Below are positions 6,282-13,148 of a stretch of DNA of 13,148 nucleotides, piece by piece. Position 1 is the first letter of the stretch. Each line of letters starts with the position of its first letter. The DNA comes from Bacillota bacterium (GTDB lineage Bacteria; Bacillota; Clostridia; Lachnospirales; Lachnospiraceae), in assembly GCA_023460575.1 (NCBI GenBank), contig JAEWPQ010000245.1:1-13148 (forward strand), in the 5' to 3' direction. The position numbers were made by a program, and so were the translations under genes. The notes beneath the pieces are model-generated. The model was not told the DNA's origin, made no database searches, and was given only the letters and a program-made list of their open reading frames with translations.

Positions 6282-7814
6282 ATGGAAAAGCAAATCAGTT
6301 ACCAGATAGGAAATGAAACAGAATGCAGTTTTAAGAATCACGCAGATTACTGTGTCGGAACCGGGCGGATGGGGCTGGCACTGCAGCAGCAGTATCAGGA
6401 ACAGTTAAAGCTGGTGCAGGAACAGATTGGTTTCAGCCATATCAGGGGGCATGGGATCTTTTGTGATGATATGGGGATTTATCAGGAATATACAGATGAG
6501 TCAGGCAGCATCAGGGTGGAATATAATTTTACATATTTAGATATGGTCATGGATGCTTATCAGAAGCTGGGGATTAAACCGTTTTTAGAGCTGGGTTTTA
6601 TGCCTTATAAGATGGCTTCCGGTGATCAAACCGTGTTTTACTGGAAAGGAAATGTCACTCCGCCCAAAAGCTATGAGGCATGGTCCGGTCTGGTACAGGC
6701 TGTTCTTTTACACCTGATGGAGCGTTATGGAAGGGAAGAGGTAGTGACCTGGCCGGTAGAGGTATGGAACGAGCCAAATCTTCCCGGTTTCTGGAAAGAC
6801 GCAGACAGAGAAGAATATTTTCGAATGTTTCAGGAAACCTTTTATGCGGTAAAAAAGACTGACGGCCGCTTTCTGACAGGCGGACCGGCAATCTGCGGAG
6901 TTGACGACGTTGTCTGGCTTAAGAAATTCCTGGAATTTTGTGAAGCACAGAACTTAAAACCGGATTTTATTACAAGGCATCATTACATGTTTGAGAAACC
7001 GGAGCAATGCGAACATTACAGCTATGGAGCCTTACGGGATCCTGCAGCCGCTTTGGAAGAACTGAAGGTATCCCGGGAAATTATAGACAGCTTTGATACG
7101 TTTAAAGGACTGCCCATGCATATAACGGAATTCAACACCTCCTACAGCCCTGACAGTCCCATTCACGATACTACAGTCAACGCAGCCTATGTGGCATGGC
7201 TTCTGTCTAAGCTGGGAGATTTCTGCGAATCTTATTCTTACTGGACTTTCGGCGATATTTTTGAGGAGAAGGGCGTACCATTTACTCCATTTCACGGCGG
7301 ATTTGGTCTGGTTGCCAACGGAACCATTCCAAAACCAACATTCTGGACCTTTGCCTTCTTTAAAAAGCTGCAGGGCAGATGTATCCACCGTTCCAGTGAA
7401 CTGATTGTTTTGCAAAAAGAAGATGGGAGCTATTGCGCAGCCGCATGGAATCTATGTCTGGAGCAGAAGGAATGTCTGCGGCTTTATTTGACTTTACCGG
7501 AAAAAGGGGAAGAAGAATACTGTCTGCTCACAAAGACCGTCGATGAAGCACATGGAAACCCAAGAAAAATCTGGCATGATATGGGAGAACCTTCCTGGCT
7601 CTCAAAAGAAGAAACTCAGATATTAAAAGACAGCGCACAGCCAGTTATTCATACACAAACACTTTGCGCTTCCCCCTCCGGCATTTCATTTTCTATATTG
7701 CTTCAGCCATATGCAGTTGTATGGTTTCAGCTTAAGAAAATTAAACATTGTAAAGACCGGGGGTATGATTATTACCGCGGAGAAGACCCTGCGGCAGGTA
7801 CCGCAAACAGATAG
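6282..7814 (+). CDS. Glycoside hydrolase family 39, beta-xylosidase-like
   Basis: A 510-residue retaining glycosidase, most likely removing xylose from the non-reducing end of xylo-oligosaccharides. Other GH39 activities (alpha-iduronidase, arabinofuranosidase-like) cannot be excluded. The TIM-barrel occupies roughly residues 1-340. The acid/base is Glu164 in VWNEPNLPGFW and the nucleophile Glu283 in HITEFNTSYSP, the classical GH39 pair. A C-terminal beta-sandwich follows, ending near LQPYAVVWFQLKK. A further 24 polar residues (IKHCKDRGYDYY...) extend past it and run into a terminator hairpin. No signal peptide is present, so the enzyme acts in the cytoplasm on imported substrate. It starts after a GGGGAAGGGG purine stretch. 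It converges with the sugar importer operon, 24 bases apart, which supports a shared substrate. Confidence 0.93.
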   Translation: MEKQISYQIGNETECSFKNHADYCVGTGRMGLALQQQYQEQLKLVQEQIGFSHIRGHGIFCDDMGIYQEYTDESGSIRVEYNFTYLDMVMDAYQKLGIKPFLELGFMPYKMASGDQTVFYWKGNVTPPKSYEAWSGLVQAVLLHLMERYGREEVVTWPVEVWNEPNLPGFWKDADREEYFRMFQETFYAVKKTDGRFLTGGPAICGVDDVVWLKKFLEFCEAQNLKPDFITRHHYMFEKPEQCEHYSYGALRDPAAALEELKVSREIIDSFDTFKGLPMHITEFNTSYSPDSPIHDTTVNAAYVAWLLSKLGDFCESYSYWTFGDIFEEKGVPFTPFHGGFGLVANGTIPKPTFWTFAFFKKLQGRCIHRSSELIVLQKEDGSYCAAAWNLCLEQKECLRLYLTLPEKGEEEYCLLTKTVDEAHGNPRKIWHDMGEPSWLSKEETQILKDSAQPVIHTQTLCASPSGISFSILLQPYAVVWFQLKKIKHCKDRGYDYYRGEDPAAGTANR

Positions 7815-7838
7815 TTTCCAGTCCTGCCGCCGTCTTTT
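7783..7838. terminator. Hairpin between the convergent GH39 and permease genes
   Basis: The stem is GCGGCAGG (7791-7798) with CCTGCCGC (7823-7830), extended by AAGAC (7783-7787) with GTCTT (7832-7836). On the plus strand TTTTCT follows the base. The GH39 stop codon (7812-7814) lies in the loop, so the hairpin overlaps the coding end. On the minus strand it starts three bases after the YtcP-type gene stop but has no clear T-run, so it is a better terminator for GH39. Confidence 0.55.
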
Positions 7839-8744
7839 CTATCCCTTAACGCCTCCAATTGTAAGACCGGTAACGAAATACCGTTGTAAAAACGGATAAA
7901 GGCACACAATCGGCAGCATGGTAAGTATGGTGGCAGCAGCGCGTACCGATGTAGGCGTAACGGCTGTCACCGTATTTTTCATGGACTCTACCGAAGTGCT
8001 CTGATTTGTTACAGACGACAACAGCTTCATCAGCTCATACTGCAAGGTGGTCAGGCTGGAGTTCATACGATTGTAAAGCATGGCATCAAACCAGGAATTC
8101 CAATGTCCAACAGCACAGAATAATGCAATAGTAGCATATACCGGTTTACATAAAGGTGAGATAATCTTTGTAAATATAACCAGATCCCCCGCTCCGTCTA
8201 ATTGAGCCGACTCTTCCAGACTGTCAGGAATTCCTGACATATATGTTCGGATTACAAGCATATTGAAGGCTCCGACCATGCCGGGGATCACGTAGACCAG
8301 AAAGCTGTTGGTAAGGCCTAAACTCTTATATAATAAAAAGGTTGGAATTAATCCGCCGTTCACATACATGGTGATGACCCAGAACAGAGCAAGCTGTCTC
8401 TTGAAAAGAAACCGTTTCCGGCTCACAATATAAGCCAGAAGGGCATTGGCTGCCAGTGCAGTGAGCGTTCCTATGACCGTTCTTGCTACAGTCACATAGG
8501 CTCCCACCAAAAGATTATTCTTATGAATCACAGTAATGAAATTCTGAAATGTCCATTTTCTCGGCCATAAGTATAAACTTCCCCGCAGAGCATCGGTTCC
8601 GTCATTAAAGGCTAAAACCAGTGTGTTCCATACAGGGTAAAGGGTAATGATCACAAATATAATCATGAATATGGTATTGAGGGAAACAAATATTTTATTG
8701 CCCAGTGATACTTTCTTTTTATGTAATACCAAACTTCTCGTCAT
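7839..8744 (-). CDS. Sugar ABC importer permease, YtcP type (CUT1)
   Basis: A 301-residue integral membrane permease of a carbohydrate ABC importer, one of two forming the channel. About six membrane segments are visible, the first near residues 18-38. The cytoplasmic EAA loop that contacts the ATPase is at about 177-201 (EESAQLDGAGDLVIFTKIISPLCKP in two parts: EESAQLDGAG, then IISPLCKP). The C-terminus ends in FVTGLTIGGVKG, which matches the YtcP branch as I recall it. The start ATG follows GGAGG with a seven-base gap. The upstream permease gene's stop codon overlaps this ribosome site (TAAGGAGG), giving a 12-base gap and likely translational coupling. It is the last gene of the importer operon. 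Confidence 0.94.
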   Translation of the reverse strand: MTRSLVLHKKKVSLGNKIFVSLNTIFMIIFVIITLYPVWNTLVLAFNDGTDALRGSLYLWPRKWTFQNFITVIHKNNLLVGAYVTVARTVIGTLTALAANALLAYIVSRKRFLFKRQLALFWVITMYVNGGLIPTFLLYKSLGLTNSFLVYVIPGMVGAFNMLVIRTYMSGIPDSLEESAQLDGAGDLVIFTKIISPLCKPVYATIALFCAVGHWNSWFDAMLYNRMNSSLTTLQYELMKLLSSVTNQSTSVESMKNTVTAVTPTSVRAAATILTMLPIVCLYPFLQRYFVTGLTIGGVKG

Positions 8745-8756
8745 GTCTGAACCTCC

Positions 8757-9692
8757 TTAGAATAAGCTTTCTTCACCGGCCCGTTTTGCCATCTCATTTG
8801 CAATTAATATGATCGCAATACTTACCACGCTTTTAAATATTCCTGCTGCTGTACCAAGAGAGTAATCCCCCTGGCTGATTCCCCATTTCAGAACGTAAAT
8901 ATCAATGGTCTGGGATACACTCTGCACCAATCCGTTCCCTAACAGGTACTGAACTTCAAAGCCGGCATTTAAAACATTTCCTGCATTCATTAAAAGGAGA
9001 ATAATAATTGTTGGCTTAATACCGGGCAGCGTGATGTATTTGATTCTGGCCCACCTTCCTGCTCCGTCTATGGCCGCCGCTTCATAGAGAGATGTGTCAA
9101 TGGCCGTAATGGAAGACAGATAGATTATGGCATTCCAGCCCGTTTCCTTCCAGACATTGGCAAAGGCAACAATCCCCCAGAAATACTTTGGATATGCAAA
9201 AAAATTAAGCGGTTCCTTTAACAGATGAAAGCGAATGAATAGATCATTGACTATTCCGGTTCCGGACAGAGCATCATGCAGAATTCCGGTAACAATAATC
9301 CACGATAAGAAGTGAGGAAGGTAAGAGATTGTCTGTACTGCCTTTTTCCCTCCTTGAGACCTCACTTCATTTAATAGAATTGCAAAGACAATTGCCATGA
9401 CCATGGTGGTAATTAAGTTAATCACACCCATGGCCAGGGTGTTTCTGATGACATGGATAAATCCATCATCAAGAAACAGCTGCCGGAATTTTCCAAGGCC
9501 TATAAATTTTGAATGAAAAAAGCCTTCCTTAGGCTTATAATTTTCAAATGCCATGAGCCAGCCTGCAAGTGGCAGATAACAGAAGATAAAACCATAAATC
9601 ACATAGCCTGCTGACAACATCAAAAGCACTTTTTGTTTTTTTAACTCTTTTAAGCTTATACTTCCCTTTTTTACGTTTCCACTGGATGCCAT
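8757..9692 (-). CDS. Sugar ABC importer permease, LplB type (CUT1)
   Basis: A 311-residue permease partner of the YtcP-type protein. A basic N-terminus (KELKKQK) is followed by a membrane segment at about 22-45 and further segments at roughly 84-108, 125-142, 170-195, 225-245 and 280-300. The EAA loop is at about 204-225 (YEAAAIDGAGRWARIKYITLPG in two parts: YEAAAIDGAG, then IKYITLPG). This matches the LplB/YteP branch used for complex oligosaccharides. The start ATG follows AAAGGAG with a seven-base gap. It is separated from the binding-protein gene by 72 bases holding a terminator-like hairpin, so it is probably expressed at a lower level than that gene. It is tightly coupled to the next permease. 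Confidence 0.94.
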   Translation of the reverse strand: MASSGNVKKGSISLKELKKQKVLLMLSAGYVIYGFIFCYLPLAGWLMAFENYKPKEGFFHSKFIGLGKFRQLFLDDGFIHVIRNTLAMGVINLITTMVMAIVFAILLNEVRSQGGKKAVQTISYLPHFLSWIIVTGILHDALSGTGIVNDLFIRFHLLKEPLNFFAYPKYFWGIVAFANVWKETGWNAIIYLSSITAIDTSLYEAAAIDGAGRWARIKYITLPGIKPTIIILLLMNAGNVLNAGFEVQYLLGNGLVQSVSQTIDIYVLKWGISQGDYSLGTAAGIFKSVVSIAIILIANEMAKRAGEESLF

Positions 9693-9709
9693 GGTATCAC
9701 TCCTTTGCT

Positions 9710-9759
9710 AAAAAACAGGCAGGCGCAGGTAAAGATCTTTATCGCACCGCCTGTTTTTT
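9710..9759. terminator. Symmetrical hairpin between binding-protein and permease genes
   Basis: An 11-bp perfect inverted repeat (9710-9720 with 9749-9759, arm AAAAAACAGGC) gives six T after a GC stem core on both strands. The 28-base loop holds the palindrome AAAGATCTTT. It begins five bases after the binding-protein gene stop and ends shortly before the LplB-type ribosome site. The likely role is partial termination or protection of the upstream transcript end, raising binding-protein output relative to the permeases. Confidence 0.75.
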
Positions 9760-9764
9760 ACTAT

Positions 9765-11456
9765 TTATTTTGCTGCTGCTTCTTCTGCGACCTTAATTCT
9801 CCGGTCCACCTCCGGCTGCACTTCATCAAGAAACGCCTGTGGATTGCAGGTTTCGTAAACAGATAAATATTCCTTCCAGCCTTCCTCAAAATCAGGTGCC
9901 ATGACAACCTTGGGCAGATACTCATGTTTTAATTCTCTCATCTTAATCCATGCAGTCCCGCCAGGAGTTGCAGTTGTCAAGGTTCCTACAAAGGTATAAA
10001 TGGGATACCATGGTCCCGGAATTTCATTTCTGCCTACCATGTCTACATAGGTTTTGCAGCCATATGCCAGCAGACATTCCTGGACGTTCTTCGGAAGACT
10101 GTCTAAGAATTCATTGGGCTGCAGTTCGGGTTTTGCCGCGTTGATGCCATCCTGACTCATTCCGGTCCATATCGGAAAATAGGAATATGGACACAAATGA
10201 GAAGCTTTGTATGCAGTATTGCTGACTTTCATACGAATCTCCGGTGTCCGGTAAAATAATCCATCTTTATCCACCAGATAATCCACATCTTTTTCTCCCC
10301 AGTTTCTAAGGGTAATGTTCTCTTCGCTCAGCAAATCATCCACAAACTTCAGTGCTCCCCTTACATCTTTACAGCTTACACTGATAGACAGACCGGATCC
10401 TACATTTAAGGTATCTCCCGAGGTATGCCATCTGTTTTTTACTCCCTTGTCAATGGTAATGGGAAGGGGAACATAATTACAGCCCTGTTCCTCCAGTCCC
10501 TGCTGTTTCAATGCATCATTGACGTTACCATAGAAATCCCACCACTGGTCAATCATACCAAGTACACGACCGGTGGAAAGCTTCGCAATATATTCATCAT
10601 AAATCTGAGTGAAGGATTCCGGATCTACAATTCCCTTTTTAAATTCTTCATTCAGCTTCTGAAAATAACGCTTTGCCGTAGGTGTCGTATTGTAATCAAT
10701 CACTTTTTTCGTTTCCGGATCTACAATACAGCTTCCGTCATTGGCATATCCGTCCAGGAACAGCGGCGCATTCTCCAGACAGAAATATCTCCAGTCATCG
10801 CATAATATGGTATATGGAATGTTCTTTGTCCCATCCTGCATGGTTGGATTTGCTTCCTGATAACGCTCAATTAAATCAAAATATTCGTCCATGGTGGTGA
10901 TTTTGGGATATCCTGCCCATTTTAACACACGGGTCTGTATCCAGAAGGCTTCATCGTTATGAGTTGTCTCCATTTCCTTCCCGTAACTGTTGTTAAACTG
11001 GGGAATCCAGTAGATATGGCCATCGTCCTGACGCAGCTGATCCCATTCCAGTTTGGTAAAGAAATTCTTGATATTGGGATAATCATCGATATAATCATCA
11101 AGTGCGACCAGTGCCCCTGCATCATAAAGCTGGCTGGTTCCGTCACTGCCGCAGATAAAATCGGGGTATTCCCCTCCGGCAATTAAGGTTCCCACTGCTT
11201 CTTCAGCAGACTGCCCGGTCAGCCAGGTTTCCTTCACTCTGGCCCCTGTAATTTCCGCAATGTGCTGCTGAATCTCATTATCATCATTGATTTCGTTCCC
11301 CGGCACCGCAAAGAAAGCTGTAAATTCTTTTACTCCTCCATCCTCTTTTGACGCTCTGGCAGTAGATGCCGTACCCATGGAGCATCCTGTAAGAGTCTGT
11401 AAAGCCATGGCGCCGATGACCAGCAGGGCTGTAAACTGTTTCCGTCTCAATCTCAT
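9765..11456 (-). CDS. Extracellular sugar-binding lipoprotein of the ABC importer
   Basis: A 563-residue family 1 solute-binding protein, in the size range of LplA-type proteins that bind oligosaccharides. The signal peptide (residues 1-24, MRLRRKQFTALLVIGAMALQ then TLTG) ends at a lipobox LTGC with Cys25, so the protein is lipid-anchored outside the cell. A Ser/Thr/Ala-rich linker follows, then the two-lobe binding domain, with many Trp and Tyr residues suited to stacking on sugars. The start is uncertain: ATG at 11456 is only two bases after GGAGG, whereas TTG at 11450 (codon 3) has an eight-base gap. Either leaves the signal peptide intact. It is the first gene of the importer operon, downstream of the response regulator. 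The ligand is inferred from the nearby GH39 as a xylo-oligosaccharide or related glycoside. Confidence 0.93.
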   Translation of the reverse strand: MRLRRKQFTALLVIGAMALQTLTGCSMGTASTARASKEDGGVKEFTAFFAVPGNEINDDNEIQQHIAEITGARVKETWLTGQSAEEAVGTLIAGGEYPDFICGSDGTSQLYDAGALVALDDYIDDYPNIKNFFTKLEWDQLRQDDGHIYWIPQFNNSYGKEMETTHNDEAFWIQTRVLKWAGYPKITTMDEYFDLIERYQEANPTMQDGTKNIPYTILCDDWRYFCLENAPLFLDGYANDGSCIVDPETKKVIDYNTTPTAKRYFQKLNEEFKKGIVDPESFTQIYDEYIAKLSTGRVLGMIDQWWDFYGNVNDALKQQGLEEQGCNYVPLPITIDKGVKNRWHTSGDTLNVGSGLSISVSCKDVRGALKFVDDLLSEENITLRNWGEKDVDYLVDKDGLFYRTPEIRMKVSNTAYKASHLCPYSYFPIWTGMSQDGINAAKPELQPNEFLDSLPKNVQECLLAYGCKTYVDMVGRNEIPGPWYPIYTFVGTLTTATPGGTAWIKMRELKHEYLPKVVMAPDFEEGWKEYLSVYETCNPQAFLDEVQPEVDRRIKVAEEAAAK

Positions 11457-11498
11457 ATCCTCCCTTTTCTTTTTATACTAATAGTTTACTTCAAAGCA

Positions 11499-11533
11499 GT
11501 GTTTTCACAACTGGAGAAAGCTTATCAAAACAC
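11499..11533 (-). repeat. Inverted repeat in the leader of the binding-protein gene
   Basis: GTGTTTT and AAAACAC (11499-11505 with 11527-11533) form a perfect 7-bp inverted repeat with a 21-base interval. It lies just downstream of the TATAAT at 11546-11541 on the minus strand. It could be a 5'-end RNA stem-loop or a DNA operator. No T-run follows, so it is not a terminator for the binding-protein promoter. Confidence 0.4.
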
Positions 11534-11540
11534 AGGGTAA

Positions 11541-11546
11541 ATTATA
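11541..11546 (-). promoter_or_regulatory. Candidate -10 box of the importer operon
   Basis: A perfect TATAAT on the minus strand, 85 bases before the start codon of the binding-protein gene. No recognisable -35 hexamer lies 16-18 bases upstream (that region is GC-rich, GGGCGG). This is what is expected for a promoter that needs an activator, here plausibly the adjacent YesN-type response regulator. The assignment is inference. Confidence 0.4.
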
Positions 11547-11578
11547 GATGCCGCATACACAATCCGCCCTGTTTCTTT

Positions 11579-13148
11579 CTATTTTCCCCCTCCTTTTCTA
11601 AACTTTGACGGTGTACAGCCCTTTACTGATATAAAACGGTTTACAAAATAGTCCAGATCACGATATCCTACCTCCTCCGCAATCTGGTATATTTTAAGAT
11701 CAGTCCTTAACAGCCTGACTGCTGCCTGTTCGATCCGGCAGTTGTTTAAATAATCCTTGAAGGACATTCCGTATTTTTTACGGAACAGTTGGCCTAAATA
11801 GGCGCTGTTTAAATAATATTTGTTGCTGTATTCTCTTAAAGTAAGATTATTTACATAATTTTTTCTGATGTCTTTCTCCACTTCATGAAGAATATCCTTT
11901 GAAACATGCTTCCGCAGCTGTTCTAAATAAGCTGCGTATTCACAGGATAGCCGGATTAAATGCTCCTTTCCGCCTCTGAGCATGTCTCCTTCAAAGACAT
12001 TTTCACTGATATAGAGCATGATTTCTTCCTGATTTACATAGCTGTCCTGTTCAGACGCCAGATGGATAAGCTGAAACAAAAGGTAGTTAATATTTAAATT
12101 CACCGTTTCCATGGCAAATCTTAAATGATTCATTTCTTCATACAGCCTCTCTACGCTTTCCTCAATTCCCGCCCGCTCATTCTGCTCCACTGCATGCAGC
12201 AGATCATCCAGATATTGTTTACATAAAACAATCCCGTTGTTGTTTACCTGTACCTCTTTTTCATAATAGTAGATACGCTGCTTTTTGCGGAAAGCCTGAA
12301 AAGACCGTAGAATTCTTACCGAACCATAGGAATTTGAAATTTTTGAAATATCACCCACTTTTTTCCCAACCAGCATGACAACCGGCAGACACATGGCATC
12401 ATTCAGATACTTTCTGAACCGTTCCAAATACTCTTTTTGAGTCTCTCCTTCATTCCCTGCCATATAGTCACAGTATATAAAACCGATATCATAGCTTTTT
12501 TCATGGCTTGTAACATCAAAAATGCAATGATCTCCATCTTCCTTTAAAAATGCAAGACAGGCACCATAAAGCTCTCTCTGCTGGTTTCTTTTCTCTTCAT
12601 CCATCAGCTCTTCCATTTGCTCAATGTTGTCAATTTCAATGTCAACGTAACTGATTCCTTCCGACCACCGCATATGATCTCTGATGTAATCAAGATTAAT
12701 CTGATCGTATTTACCATAGATAAGGGAAATCATATTTCTGGCAAGGTATGCCTTTTCCATACGGATGGAGTTCTGTTTTTGCTTTTTGCTGCCCTGTCTC
12801 TGATAATTAAGCCGGTGGAGGACACGAATCAGTTCATCTTTCACTACAGGCTTTAAAATATAATCAAAGCTGCGAAACCGGATCGCCTGCTGTGCGAAGG
12901 AAAAATCGCTGAAACCGCTTAAAATAATAAAGTCAGCATCAGAAACCTTGTCTCTTCTTAAAATCTCCAGCAGTTCAATTCCTGACATGACAGGCATTTT
13001 AATATCTGCAATAATTAAATCCACCTGACTGCTTTTTAAGTAATCGAGAGCCTCCAGTCCATTTGCAGCCGTTTTAACAATCTCATAACCTTCCTCCTCC
13101 CAGTCAATCAGTACCTTTAATCCCTGCACGATGAATGGTTCATCATCC
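11579..13148 (-). CDS. YesN-type AraC response regulator, 5' end cut by window
   Basis: DNA-binding response regulator that probably activates the importer operon. The frame stays open to the window edge, where it reads DDEPFIVQGLK; the DD pair is the acidic pocket of a receiver domain, so the true start lies just outside and only a few residues are missing. In numbering from the GTG at 13129, the receiver domain has the phosphoacceptor Asp42 (LIIADIKMPVMSG) and conserved Lys93 (DYILKPV). A variable middle region of about 300 residues follows. The last 100 residues are an AraC-type double helix-turn-helix (LTLREYSNKYYLN..., IYQIAEEVGYRDLDYFVNRF, TPSKFRK). This architecture is the YesN family, normally paired with a YesM-type membrane kinase, expected beyond the right edge. 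The gene ends 122 bases before the binding-protein start. Confidence 0.94.
   Translation of the reverse strand, partial: DDEPFIVQGLKVLIDWEEEGYEIVKTAANGLEALDYLKSSQVDLIIADIKMPVMSGIELLEILRRDKVSDADFIILSGFSDFSFAQQAIRFRSFDYILKPVVKDELIRVLHRLNYQRQGSKKQKQNSIRMEKAYLARNMISLIYGKYDQINLDYIRDHMRWSEGISYVDIEIDNIEQMEELMDEEKRNQQRELYGACLAFLKEDGDHCIFDVTSHEKSYDIGFIYCDYMAGNEGETQKEYLERFRKYLNDAMCLPVVMLVGKKVGDISKISNSYGSVRILRSFQAFRKKQRIYYYEKEVQVNNNGIVLCKQYLDDLLHAVEQNERAGIEESVERLYEEMNHLRFAMETVNLNINYLLFQLIHLASEQDSYVNQEEIMLYISENVFEGDMLRGGKEHLIRLSCEYAAYLEQLRKHVSKDILHEVEKDIRKNYVNNLTLREYSNKYYLNSAYLGQLFRKKYGMSFKDYLNNCRIEQAAVRLLRTDLKIYQIAEEVGYRDLDYFVNRFISVKGCTPSKFRKGGGK

Noticed and set aside
10425..10805. A 126-codon plus-strand open frame inside the binding-protein gene.
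   Set aside because: It is antisense to a clear gene and has no ribosome site or recognisable domain. Other overlapping frames in the window were rejected for the same reason.
11534..11578. ACAGGG/CCCTGT inverted repeat after the response regulator as its terminator.
   Set aside because: The six-pair stem has a loop of about 30 bases and only GTTTTG after it. It could reduce read-through, but it is too weak to call.

Overview
The window looks like a chromosomal segment of a low-to-moderate GC anaerobic Firmicute, most likely a Lachnospiraceae-type Clostridium. The basis is a class III fructose-1,6-bisphosphatase, strong AGGAGG-type ribosome binding sites, an LplB/YtcP-type sugar ABC importer controlled by a YesN-type response regulator, a HAAS (DUF1700) membrane protein and a membrane-anchored M23 peptidase with an N-terminal domain I associate with this family. 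No mobile element, tRNA, rRNA or CRISPR array is visible, and no gene-free stretch exceeds 300 bases.

Left part (1-3444, minus strand): three separately promoted genes. They are fbp (class III FBPase), a small HAAS/DUF1700 membrane protein, and a secreted SH3b-NlpC/P60 cell-wall hydrolase. The hydrolase has a perfect sigma-A promoter (TTGACA-17-TATAAT). A perfect match to the WalR box (TGTWAH-N5-TGTWAH) sits at its predicted transcription start.

Middle part (3603-6142, plus strand): a stand-alone RNase Z-like metallo-beta-lactamase-fold hydrolase divergent from fbp; a 97-residue cysteine-rich small protein whose layout resembles a cystatin-like fold and which is closed by a textbook terminator; and the M23 peptidase, also followed by a terminator.

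Right part (6282-13148): a glycoside-utilisation locus. A cytoplasmic GH39 glycosidase (plus strand) converges on an ABC importer transcribed from the minus strand: solute-binding lipoprotein, then LplB-type permease, then YtcP-type permease. Upstream of the importer is a YesN-type AraC response regulator cut by the window edge; a YesM-type histidine kinase probably lies just beyond. A hairpin with U-tracts on both strands separates the binding-protein gene from the permease genes. No ATPase is encoded, so a shared MsmX/MsmK-type ATPase is expected. A plausible model is that the two-component system senses an extracellular (xylo-)oligosaccharide, the importer takes it up, and the GH39 enzyme cleaves it inside the cell.

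No large undescribed system is evident. The most novel items are the cystatin-like small protein and several compact regulatory arrangements.
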